From: a virus
Strand: one strand, 5' to 3'
DNA length: 20,799 nucleotides
IMG/VR virus record: IMGVR_UViG_3300045999_001352
Coordinates: 1-20,799 of that record
The notes beneath the pieces were generated by a model. That model had not been told where the DNA came from and did no database searches. It saw nothing but the letters and a program-made list of their open reading frames with translations. Shown one piece after another: positions 1-5,632 of this stretch (position 1 is the stretch's first letter; each line of letters opens with the position of its first letter). The position numbers and the translations under genes were made by a program.

Positions 1-207
1 GTGCGTCAGCATTTTGGTACGGCTGGCTGCGGGACGATTTACAAAACCGCTGGCGAAGGTCGAGTGCCACTTTATGCTGCACCACAGCGTGAATGGGTTG
101 GGTTGACTGATGATGATATAGATGACGTTCAATACAGCGTTGACTGTCGTTTGTACAGAGACTATGCAAGAGCTATTGAAGCCAAGTTAAAGGAGAAGAA
201 CACATGA
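1..207 (+). CDS. Small conserved phage protein, probably cut by the left window edge
   Basis: The reading frame is open from the first base and ends at TGA 205-207. The first codon is GTG, but because the frame is open to the left this need not be the true start, so I treat the gene as 5'-partial. The visible 68 residues contain an EWVGLTDDDI segment in the middle and a C-terminal ARAIEAKLKEKN tail, a combination I recognise from many short phage proteins of unknown function. The next gene has the same two landmarks (EWVDLTDEEI and RAI...KLRDKN), so the two look like diverged tandem duplicates. The stop overlaps the next start as ATGA, implying translational coupling. Function is unknown. Coding status is well supported by the overlap chain and the family-like motifs. 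Confidence 0.75.
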   Translation: MRQHFGTAGCGTIYKTAGEGRVPLYAAPQREWVGLTDDDIDDVQYSVDCRLYRDYARAIEAKLKEKNT

Positions 208-413
208 ACACGGTAGGCGATGGATCAAACGGCTACCCAATAAGTAGGATGAGGCTATACAAAGAATGGGTTGATCTGACCGACGAGGAAATACTGGCAG
301 ACGATGTGTTGCGCTATCACTTTGCATTAAATGGTGGTGCTGGCCCAATATCTAAAAAGGGTAGGGCAATCATCGCTGCAGTTAATGATAAGTTGCGCGA
401 CAAGAACTCATGA
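204..413 (+). CDS. Small conserved phage protein, paralogue of the preceding gene
   Basis: This 69-residue protein starts at an ATG that overlaps the upstream stop (ATGA) and ends with a TGA that overlaps the downstream start in the same way. It therefore sits in a translationally coupled chain leading into the initiator-like gene. It shares with its upstream neighbour an EWV-x-LTD-(D/E)(D/E)-I segment and a C-terminal RAI-...-KL-(K/R)-(E/D)-KN-(T/S) ending, and differs in a Gly-rich insert (LNGGAGPISKK) before the tail. I know of no function for this family. Position and coupling suggest early or replication-phase expression, which is inference only. Confidence 0.75.
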   Translation: MNTVGDGSNGYPISRMRLYKEWVDLTDEEILADDVLRYHFALNGGAGPISKKGRAIIAAVNDKLRDKNS

Positions 414-1342
414 ATGCACTACCGTCCAATGTGGTGGACTTCAAGCTACCCAAAAAGCCCAAGGTAAAGGAGAAGGAAGCACTGCCAGACCAGCGCAGGA
501 TGACTGTCATGCCCATCAGAGCCATCACAGACAAGCGCATCACCGATGGCATGTTCAGGACATTGGCACTGGTCTGCAGTTACGTCAACAGAGCTGGGAT
601 TACCTGGGTAAGCCAAGCCAGGTTAGCCAAGGACACAGGAACCAGTCGCCAAGCCATCAGCAAGCAGCTGGTCAAGCTCAGAGCTCTAGGCTACATCGAG
701 ACAGTCTCCAAGGCATTCAAAGGCGTAAAGCCTGACACAGTGCGAGTTATCTTCGACCCAACTATTGACGCAGAGACAGCCATCGCAGTAACCAGCTCCA
801 TTGAAGACACCAGGCCACCAGAGATGAAAAGACAACAACAGAAAGAGCTAGACAATACCATCGACATCGAAGGGTTGAAGCGAATCAACGACATGATCAA
901 AGGCGTTGTCAAACCCATGAACCCACCACTAAAGGAATATCAAATGCCTAACAATAGAGATACCATCACAGTCGCCAAGATGAAGAAAGAGATAGCAAAG
1001 CATAAACAAAAGACAACCTCAGGTGCAACCCTAGAAGTTGCACCTACTGCTCAAATAATAGGCAGCCATACGCAACCTTATACGCAACCTCCAGAGGTTG
1101 CACATAACGAGGAAGAACGTAGTATTAGGTTAACCTTAAGTATTATTAATAAAGAATTAAATATAAGTTTAAATAATATTGAGGTTAACCTTATAGGCAA
1201 CCTAGAGTTGACAGATGTCGAGTTGACAATGGCATGTAGGATGTTAGTAGAACGCTATCAATCCGAAGGACTTACCATTCCGACAAGCTCTGAGCAGGTA
1301 ACACATGATCTGCTTGTGATTGCCGTGGATGTCATGAAGTGA
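410..1342 (+). CDS. Winged-helix DNA-binding protein, putative replication initiator
   Basis: This 310-residue protein has a clear winged helix-turn-helix at about residues 45-115. Residues 64-99 read WVSQ-x-LAKDTGTSRQAISKQL, then KLRALGYIE, a classic recognition helix followed by the wing. A basic N-terminus (KLPKKPKVKEK) precedes it, and a polar, probably flexible linker (about 130-235) leads to a C-terminal domain of about 75 residues. This layout, an N-terminal DNA-binding domain, a linker and a C-terminal part, resembles lambda O-type and phage replisome-organiser initiators. The stretch encoding the linker and early C-terminal part carries an origin-like repeat array (1021-1228), which strengthens the initiator reading. 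A transcriptional regulator with a wHTH is the main alternative. The start is fixed by the ATGA overlap with the preceding gene. I see no helicase or primase motif. Confidence 0.7.
   Translation: MNALPSNVVDFKLPKKPKVKEKEALPDQRRMTVMPIRAITDKRITDGMFRTLALVCSYVNRAGITWVSQARLAKDTGTSRQAISKQLVKLRALGYIETVSKAFKGVKPDTVRVIFDPTIDAETAIAVTSSIEDTRPPEMKRQQQKELDNTIDIEGLKRINDMIKGVVKPMNPPLKEYQMPNNRDTITVAKMKKEIAKHKQKTTSGATLEVAPTAQIIGSHTQPYTQPPEVAHNEEERSIRLTLSIINKELNISLNNIEVNLIGNLELTDVELTMACRMLVERYQSEGLTIPTSSEQVTHDLLVIAVDVMK
1021..1101. repeat. Iteron-like cluster of GCAACC/GGTTGC repeats
   Basis: Within the initiator-like gene there is a perfect 9-bp inverted repeat, AGGTGCAAC (1021-1029) and GTTGCACCT (1037-1045), with a 7-nt spacer. 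It is followed by two tandem 12-bp units beginning ATACGCAACCT (1068-1079 and 1080-1091). The second unit forms the left arm of a perfect 8-bp inverted repeat, GCAACCTC (1084-1091) and GAGGTTGC (1094-1101), with a 2-nt centre. A further GCAACCT lies at 1197-1203. The shared core GCAACC therefore recurs five times, on both strands. Such density is not explained by the protein sequence, which here is a low-information linker. I read it as binding sites for the wHTH protein encoded by the same gene. Confidence 0.7.
1127..1228. other. Candidate replication origin: AT-rich unwinding element between palindromes
   Basis: The 12-mer AGGTTAACCTTA occurs at 1127-1138 and again at 1182-1193. Each copy contains the 10-bp perfect palindrome AGGTTAACCT. 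Between them, positions 1137-1180 hold only three G/C bases in 44, by far the most A+T-rich stretch in the region, although the frame stays open. Just downstream GAGTTGACA repeats at 1205-1213 and 1220-1228. Together with the GCAACC cluster upstream, this gives the repeats-plus-unwinding-element plan of lambda-type origins, which also lie inside the initiator gene. That it works as an origin is inference; the repeats and composition are seen directly. Confidence 0.5.
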
Positions 1343-1602
1343 TGATGCTGTTTCCGCGGGTTCTAAGGCACCTACAAGGCGACAACAGGTGGCAAGTAAT
1401 AGGCAGACATGGGTAAGGGTAGATCGTGGCTTGTAGAGCGTTTAAATCGGTGTGTACAAATCCCAATCGAACGTATGGGTTTTGGACAGGGGGGGCGGCT
1501 TGACGTGTCTAGGCTCGAGCGGGGTAGCGCAGACCTATGCGGGAGTGCATCCTTGTTATCAATCCGATACTATCCGTTGTCAAAAAGGCACCCCTTGCCC
1601 CT

Positions 1603-1627
1603 CCCCCCGTCGGTAGCGCTTGGGGGG
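1603..1627 (+). other. C6/G6 hairpin
   Basis: CCCCCC (1603-1608) can pair with GGGGGG (1622-1627) across a 13-nt loop that contains the palindrome AGCGCT. There is no immediate T-run, since CTCCCTCGCAATTTTT follows, so it is not a textbook terminator. It is a very stable structural element in a non-coding region just upstream of the terminase genes. Confidence 0.45.
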
Positions 1628-1643
1628 CTCCCTCGCAATTTTT

Positions 1644-1670
1644 CCTCACCTTTTTGGGTGATGGGTTTTT
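1644..1670 (+). terminator. Possible intrinsic terminator before the packaging operon
   Basis: TCACC (1646-1650) pairs with GGTGA (1657-1661) around a T-rich loop. CC (1644-1645) may extend the stem to GG (1663-1664) over a one-base bulge. The stem is followed by five T (1666-1670). It lies between the end of the replication module and the first packaging-region gene. The stem is short, so confidence is moderate. Confidence 0.4.
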
Positions 1671-1693
1671 AACTTTACTTAAAGGAAAGCAAC

Positions 1694-1963
1694 ATGGCGT
1701 ATGAACATAAGCCTGGCAATGGTAGTGCGTTTGCCAACAAGGAAAAGAAAGAGGATTGGCATGCAGACTTTAGAGGCGATGTGATGTTGCCTGATGGCAG
1801 CATTCATTACTTGGATGTTAAGCCTGCTGTGACTCAGGCTGGTGAGACGTATTACCGGGTCAAGATTGGTGGCGTTAAGGTTGCCAAGGGTGCTGCGCCT
1901 ATGTCTGGCCACAACCAGGCGAAGTCTAATGGCTACCAGAACGATTCGGATATACCCTTCTGA
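1694..1963 (+). CDS. Small phage protein with an SSB-like acidic C-terminal tip
   Basis: This 89-residue protein is preceded by an AAAGGAAAG ribosome-binding site at 1680-1688. It opens with YEHKPGNGSAFANKEKKED, an N-terminus like that of short phage and bacterial proteins which usually read ALFKN-x-KK-x(n)-DY-x-G. Its body is predicted beta-rich (FRGDVMLPDGSIHYLDVKP, ETYYRVKIGGVKV). It ends NDSDIPF, closely resembling the acidic DDIPF tip by which SSB recruits replication proteins. A full SSB OB-fold is not evident and the length is half that of SSB. Roles in DNA replication or as a small beta-barrel nucleic-acid protein are inferences. The stop overlaps the terS start (TGATG), so it is co-translated with the terminase genes. 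Confidence 0.7.
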   Translation: MAYEHKPGNGSAFANKEKKEDWHADFRGDVMLPDGSIHYLDVKPAVTQAGETYYRVKIGGVKVAKGAAPMSGHNQAKSNGYQNDSDIPF

Positions 1964-2379
1964 TGGCACGTCCTAAGCAAACCAATGTAATCCCTCCAAT
2001 GACCAATTGGGGTGGTGTCAGGAGCGTGCAGAGGCGCTTGGAGAGGTCTGCGACGATTCTGGATAACCGTGAGGCGGTGGCGTATGCTTTGCTGTGCATG
2101 GCCAATACCAAACTCACTGACATTATGGAATGGGATGAGGCTGGGAATGTAACGGTAAAGCCGTCTAGCAAGATTCCTGAACATGCGTTGCAGTCAATCA
2201 AGAAGGTATCGGTGAAGACTGACAAGGACGGCAACAACCTGTTGGAGATTGAGCTGTACGATAAGGTGGGTGTGTTGCGTCTGCTGGCCAAAGCGAGTGG
2301 ATTACTTGATAACCCGGACGATAACTCTGACAGGCCATCTGTGATTGATGTCAATGTGATGGCACCACCAGCCGAATAA
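1963..2379 (+). CDS. terS: Terminase small subunit (putative)
   Basis: This 138-residue protein lies immediately upstream of the large terminase and overlaps the preceding stop by one base. The N-terminal half (about residues 17-60) looks helical and could hold the DNA-recognition helices. The C-terminal half contains an E-x-x-x-YDKVGVLRLLAKASGLL motif (about residues 95-113), the pattern I associate with small terminases, where a substrate-like YDK-x(3)-L-x-x-L-x-K segment precedes an acidic, Pro-rich tail (here DNPDDNSDRPSVIDVNVMAPPAE). The family role is recognition of the viral packaging site and loading of the large subunit. Identification rests on position and this motif; sequence identity in the family is always low. 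Confidence 0.75.
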   Translation: MARPKQTNVIPPMTNWGGVRSVQRRLERSATILDNREAVAYALLCMANTKLTDIMEWDEAGNVTVKPSSKIPEHALQSIKKVSVKTDKDGNNLLEIELYDKVGVLRLLAKASGLLDNPDDNSDRPSVIDVNVMAPPAE

Positions 2380-2397
2380 TGAGTCTTTGGAGGAAAC

Positions 2398-3948
2398 GTG
2401 GCAAAAACAAAAGAACAATCAGAGAAAGTGCTGGTGGGTGGGTTGAATCTGGACTTCAGCAAGTCTCCAGTGATCTACGATTTCATCAGGAGCAACGCGT
2501 TTGTGCAGGGGATCATGGGGCCGGTGGGGTCGGGCAAGTCGTATGGCTGCGCAAGCAAGATCTTTATCAAGGCAGTTCAGCAGAAACCCTCACCGATAGA
2601 CAACATCAGGTACAGCCGGTTTGCGGTAGTCAGAAACAGCTACCCAATGCTGAAGACAACGACGATCAAAACCTGGATTGATCTGTTCCCTGAGTCTACA
2701 TTCGGGCCACTGCTCTGGACTCCACCGATTACCCACCACATAAGATTGCCAGCAAGGGGTGACGCTGCAGGCATAGACTGCGAAGTTATATTTCTAGCCC
2801 TAGACCAGCCAAAAGACGTTAGAAAGCTGCTCTCTTTAGAGCTAACAGGTGCCTGGGTGAACGAGGCTAGAGAGCTCCCAAAAGCAGTGATTGATGGGCT
2901 GACACATAGGGTTGGCCGGTATCCAACCAAGCGCGATGGCGGCCCCACCTGGCACGGTATCTGGATGGATACCAACCCAATGGATGACGACCACTGGTGG
3001 CATCGCATGGCAGAGAAGGAGAAAATGACAGGTGTCTATGCCTGGAAGTTCTTTAAACAACCAGGCGGCATTATGGAAGTCGCTGCTGACGATCTGCCAG
3101 ACAATCCAGAAGCCAACGACCATATTTTTTCTGCTAGTAAGTGGTGGAAGGTCAACCCAAAAGCTGAAAACATCAACAACCTACCACCAGGCTACTACCA
3201 GCAAATGCTGCTAGGTAAGAATCTGGACTGGATCAAGTGCTATGCAGGTGGTCTGTACACCTATGTCCAGGAAGGTAGGTCAGTATGGCCAGAATATGAG
3301 GATGGCACCATGTCTGGCGACACAGACATCGACCCTACCGTACCAATTCAGGTCGGTCTTGACTTCGGTTTAACACCCGCTGCTACCATCGGACAGCGCC
3401 TAGCCAATGGTCGCTGGGTCATCCACCATGAGATCGTCACCTTTGATATGGGCTTAGAGCGCTTTGGCCACCAACTGCTAGCCGAGCTCAACCAACTCTA
3501 CCCAAACCACCAAGTAATGATATGGGGCGACCCAGCCGGTATGGCACGCGATGCTATTTATGAAGTGACTGCCTTTGATTACTTGAAAACACTTGGCCTG
3601 CGAGCGCAACCCACTGCCAGCAATGATTTTAAAGTGCGAAGAGAAGCAGCAGCAGCACCCATGCAGCGCTTAATTAACGGCAAACCAGGCTTGATCGTCA
3701 ACCGATCCTGCAAGCTATTGCGCAAATCATTAGCCGGTGGCTATCACTTTAAACGTATTGCCGTCGGTGCCGGTCAAGAACGCTTCAGAGATGCACCCAA
3801 TAAAAATGAACACTCACACATCGGTGACTCATTTGGCTATCTCATGCTGGGCGGTGGCGAATACAACCGCATGACCAGGACTCACCAGCTCGGCGGCAGA
3901 CCATCACCACAAACCAGCGCCAACACAGACTTTGATGTGTTTGCTTAA
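2398..3948 (+). CDS. terL: Terminase large subunit (packaging ATPase/nuclease)
   Basis: This 516-residue protein starts at GTG 2398, supported by GGAGG at 2389-2393. An upstream ATG (2379) lies in another frame. The ATPase domain has a Walker A GPVGSGKS at residues 41-48, a Walker B-like LTGAWVNEARE with candidate catalytic E156, and a coupling-type DTNP at 191-194. The C-terminal RNase H-like nuclease shows three acidic positions in expected contexts: D322 (VGLDFG), D378 (WGDPAG) and D477 (HIGDSFGYL). Length is normal for the family. It pumps DNA into the prohead through the portal and cuts the concatemer. The ATPase and nuclease motifs all look intact. It lies directly before a promoter and the five-gene cassette rather than directly before the portal. 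Confidence 0.95.
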   Translation: MAKTKEQSEKVLVGGLNLDFSKSPVIYDFIRSNAFVQGIMGPVGSGKSYGCASKIFIKAVQQKPSPIDNIRYSRFAVVRNSYPMLKTTTIKTWIDLFPESTFGPLLWTPPITHHIRLPARGDAAGIDCEVIFLALDQPKDVRKLLSLELTGAWVNEARELPKAVIDGLTHRVGRYPTKRDGGPTWHGIWMDTNPMDDDHWWHRMAEKEKMTGVYAWKFFKQPGGIMEVAADDLPDNPEANDHIFSASKWWKVNPKAENINNLPPGYYQQMLLGKNLDWIKCYAGGLYTYVQEGRSVWPEYEDGTMSGDTDIDPTVPIQVGLDFGLTPAATIGQRLANGRWVIHHEIVTFDMGLERFGHQLLAELNQLYPNHQVMIWGDPAGMARDAIYEVTAFDYLKTLGLRAQPTASNDFKVRREAAAAPMQRLINGKPGLIVNRSCKLLRKSLAGGYHFKRIAVGAGQERFRDAPNKNEHSHIGDSFGYLMLGGGEYNRMTRTHQLGGRPSPQTSANTDFDVFA

Positions 3949-3972
3949 TGTAGATGCTGGCAATATGATTGA

Positions 3973-4000
3973 TTGATGTGTCTTTTAAACTCAATAGAAT
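3973..4000 (+). promoter_or_regulatory. Sigma70-like promoter upstream of the small-gene cassette
   Basis: TTGATG (3973-3978), 16 bp, TAGAAT (3995-4000). The -35 matches TTGACA at four of six positions and the -10 matches TATAAT at five of six. It lies in the 86-bp gap after terL, 34 bp before a gene with a strong GGAGGT ribosome site (4025-4030). The promoter ahead of the capsid gene has the same TAGAAT box and the same 22-bp box-to-box phase. Confidence 0.55.
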
Positions 4001-4034
4001 GCAAATAATACAATAACCGCAAACGGAGGTTTAA

Positions 4035-4487
4035 ATGGCTTTTCCTTTAGCATTAGCAATCATAGCTGGGGCAAGCGCTTATTCTGCATACGAAGGAAGT
4101 AGAGCTCGTAGCGATGCAGAAAGAGCCCAAAAGAAAGCACTGCAACAACAAAAGGTTGACGCAGAAGCGATGCGCACAGAAGTAGCAAAGCAAACTGCAG
4201 AATACGCAAAGCAATCTACATCACTGCAACAGCAATCAGATATTGCTCGCCAACAGTTTGACGCTGCACAGCTGCAGTACAAGGAAAACAAAATGGCAAT
4301 GGAGCAGAAAGCCCAAGAAGTGCAAGCTGCTGTGGATGAAGAGCGCCGTAAAGCAGCTGCCTCAGAAGCATCTGCGCTGAAAGCTCGCACCCGCGGTGGC
4401 CGACGCTCACTACTCTCGCAAGAACGGATGACACCAGAGCTCGGTGTTGAGAGCATATCTCTAAGCCCAGGCATGAGACTGCAGTAA
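4035..4487 (+). CDS. Coiled-coil protein of unknown function, N-terminal hydrophobic segment
   Basis: This 150-residue protein has a strong GGAGGT ribosome site at 4025-4030. Residues 2-18 (AFPLALAIIAGASAYSA) form a short hydrophobic segment, possibly a membrane anchor or a small-residue helix. Residues about 25-125 are a long, Ala/Gln/Lys/Glu-rich helix without Gly or Pro, almost certainly coiled coil. The tail is basic and Gly/Arg-rich (RTRGGRRSLLS), followed by a short hydrophilic end. I know similar R/G-R-x-SLL tails from small phage proteins encoded near the portal but cannot name a function. The position between terL and portal suggests a head, connector or packaging accessory. The stop overlaps the next start (TAATG). 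Confidence 0.8.
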   Translation: MAFPLALAIIAGASAYSAYEGSRARSDAERAQKKALQQQKVDAEAMRTEVAKQTAEYAKQSTSLQQQSDIARQQFDAAQLQYKENKMAMEQKAQEVQAAVDEERRKAAASEASALKARTRGGRRSLLSQERMTPELGVESISLSPGMRLQ

Positions 4488-5143
4488 TGGCTACCCAATA
4501 CCAAAAGCGCATGATGACGCGCAAGAGCTCAGACTTAACCAGGTTAGCAGAGCAATTCAAAAAGAATATTGAAGCATCTACCGGTGAATATGAGTCTGCT
4601 TTTTCTGCTTATCAACAGCAAACAGAAGAAGCGCTGGCTCCGTATGAAACTGCGACTAAGCAATACAAAGAAATACAAATGCCAGCATACGAAAGCGCAA
4701 AGGCTGCGTATGAGGAAAAGCTAAAACAATTTAACGAGTCTTTGTCTAATTTCCAAGCAAAAACAAAAATTGATGCTAGTAATGTTGACGTAAGAATAGA
4801 TCCAGTTAATTTTAATCCGTTCCAAATATTTACAGTTGATGGTCAAAAAATTGACACAAGAAAATTACCTTCTGGATATTCTATTGAAAATGCACCAAAA
4901 GGTACTAAGGGTAGATTCTATGATTTGTACAAAGATAATCCAGTGCCTACATTTTCTGAAAAAGCACCATCAGCACCATCAGCACCACAAGCTCCGCAGG
5001 TAGCTGGATTTGATGAGACTAAGTTTGAACAAAAGCGCGGTCAACTTCAACAAGAGTTTCAGCGCGAAGTCGGTGAACGTAAAGGAGCGCGGCTGGCAGT
5101 CGTCGGTCGCAAAGGAGCAAGACCATTGATGCAGGATAAATAA
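4487..5143 (+). CDS. Coiled-coil protein of unknown function with basic C-terminus
   Basis: This 218-residue protein starts on the TAATG overlap with the previous gene. Residues 1-95 are helical and coiled-coil-like (repeated A-x-x-x-Y/E-x-x patterns, for example YESAFSAYQQQTEEALAPYETA). A middle part (about 100-150) looks like a small beta domain (FNPFQIFTVDGQKIDTRKLPSGY). A Pro/Ala/Ser linker (SAPSAPQAPQ) follows, then a short amphipathic helix and a basic tail (ERKGARLAVVGRKGARPLMQ). The plan of coiled coil plus Arg/Gly-rich tail parallels its upstream neighbour, although I see no clear sequence homology. The segment around 4740-4960 is noticeably more A+T-rich than the flanks. Function is unknown; a virion or connector-associated role is guessed from position. 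Confidence 0.8.
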   Translation: MATQYQKRMMTRKSSDLTRLAEQFKKNIEASTGEYESAFSAYQQQTEEALAPYETATKQYKEIQMPAYESAKAAYEEKLKQFNESLSNFQAKTKIDASNVDVRIDPVNFNPFQIFTVDGQKIDTRKLPSGYSIENAPKGTKGRFYDLYKDNPVPTFSEKAPSAPSAPQAPQVAGFDETKFEQKRGQLQQEFQREVGERKGARLAVVGRKGARPLMQDK

Positions 5144-5301
5144 TGGATAAAGTTCATAAAGTAATGCGCGAATACAAAGCCGGCACATTAAAAAGTTCAA
5201 GCGGAGATAAGGTCGCAAGCAGAGATCAAGCTATTGCAATTGCTTTGTCAGAACAGGAAAGATCTAAACGTAAACGCGGATTGATGAAGGAACAAAAATG
5301 A
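5143..5301 (+). CDS. DUF6496-type small basic protein
   Basis: Translating the frame from ATG 5143 (on the TAATG overlap with the upstream stop) gives 52 residues ending at TGA 5299-5301. The core VHKVMREYKAG, TLKSSSGDKV and QAIAIALSE matches, from memory, the small family annotated DUF6496, found in phages and bacteria, whose function is not known to me. The protein is strongly basic, ending SKRKRGLMKEQK, so nucleic-acid binding is conceivable but unproven. It overlaps the next gene by ATGA and belongs to a run of three tiny coupled genes before the portal. Confidence 0.8.
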   Translation: MDKVHKVMREYKAGTLKSSSGDKVASRDQAIAIALSEQERSKRKRGLMKEQK

Positions 5302-5456
5302 AAGAGGTATGGGATAAGCCACGACCAAAAGATTTAGGCAAATCAAAAGAGTTGAGCGGATCTGAAAAGCGTAGCGCTATGCGTAGAGCTCAAAAGGCAG
5401 GCAGGCCCTATCCTAATTTGATCGACAACATGGCAGCAGCGAAAGAGAAAAAATGA
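5298..5456 (+). CDS. Small conserved basic protein of unknown function
   Basis: The ATG at 5298 overlaps the preceding stop (ATGA). The frame encodes 52 residues and closes at TGA 5454-5456, which overlaps the next ATG the same way. The sequence has a KEVWDKPRPKDLGK start, a helical RSAMRRAQKAG centre and an AGRPYPNLIDNMAAAKEKK end. I recognise the RPYPNL-(I/V)-DNMA signature as recurring in short phage and prophage proteins, often next to DUF6496 genes, but no function is known to me. The high Lys/Arg content suggests contact with nucleic acid or with acidic protein surfaces. Confidence 0.75.
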   Translation: MKEVWDKPRPKDLGKSKELSGSEKRSAMRRAQKAGRPYPNLIDNMAAAKEKK

Positions 5457-5632
5457 AAATTGAAATCTCACTTGAGAAAGAACACGAAAAAGAAGATAAG
5501 CCAATGGCTGGTGAACTTAGTCCAGAGCAAAAAGCTGCTATTGCCAAGAAGATTAAAAAGAACATTGCATTAAGTCGCATGGAAAGATCATTGCTCTCTG
5601 GCTATTTACTTGAAGATAAAGAGGAAGATTAA
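5453..5632 (+). CDS. Small charged protein of unknown function
   Basis: This 59-residue frame starts on an ATGA overlap and stops with TAA 5630-5632, immediately abutting the portal ATG at 5633. The protein is very rich in Lys and Glu: an N-terminal EISLEKEHEKEDKP, a helical LSPEQKAAIAKKIKK, then LSRMERSLLSGYLLEDKEED. Gly and Pro are rare, so it is probably all-alpha. The perfect coupling on both sides is the main reason to call it real. No family is recognised. Confidence 0.7.
   Translation: MKIEISLEKEHEKEDKPMAGELSPEQKAAIAKKIKKNIALSRMERSLLSGYLLEDKEED

Larger units (their letters stand above)
1343..1693. other. Non-coding GC-rich intergenic region
   Basis: About 350 bp separate the initiator-like gene from the next CDS, by far the longest gap in the window. 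I see no tRNA cloverleaf and no convincing promoter. The composition is unlike its neighbours, with homopolymer-rich tracts: seven G at 1490-1496, and C-runs around 1591-1608 that face a G-run at 1622-1627. The single open frame here (1409-1672) has no good ribosome site and an atypical, low-complexity translation, so I do not call it a gene. The region lies at the junction between replication and packaging/structural modules and directly upstream of terminase, so transcription termination or a packaging site are the reasonable possibilities. Confidence 0.6.

Noticed and set aside
331-735. A 134-codon + strand open frame overlapping the initiator-like gene
   Set aside because: Its Gln/His/Ser-rich translation is out of frame with a well-supported wHTH gene that is coupled to its upstream neighbour by ATGA.
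1400-1560. Possible tRNA in the non-coding gap
   Set aside because: I looked for a T-loop GGTTCRANNCC and matching acceptor arms on both strands and found none.
1409-1672. An 87-codon + strand open frame in the GC-rich gap
   Set aside because: There is no convincing ribosome site, the translation is unusual and unlike any phage protein I know, and the frame runs through homopolymer tracts and hairpins. It is better explained as a chance frame.
2379-2681. A + strand frame starting at the ATG that overlaps the terS stop
   Set aside because: It is in a different frame from terL. The terL frame from GTG 2398 has a ribosome site and an intact Walker A, and a 100-residue basic protein here has no support.
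4079-4504. A 141-codon minus-strand open frame rich in Cys and Ser
   Set aside because: It is the antisense shadow of the Ala/Gln-rich coiled-coil gene: antisense of GCA and CAA/CAG codons gives Cys, Leu and Ser. No ribosome site or family is recognised.
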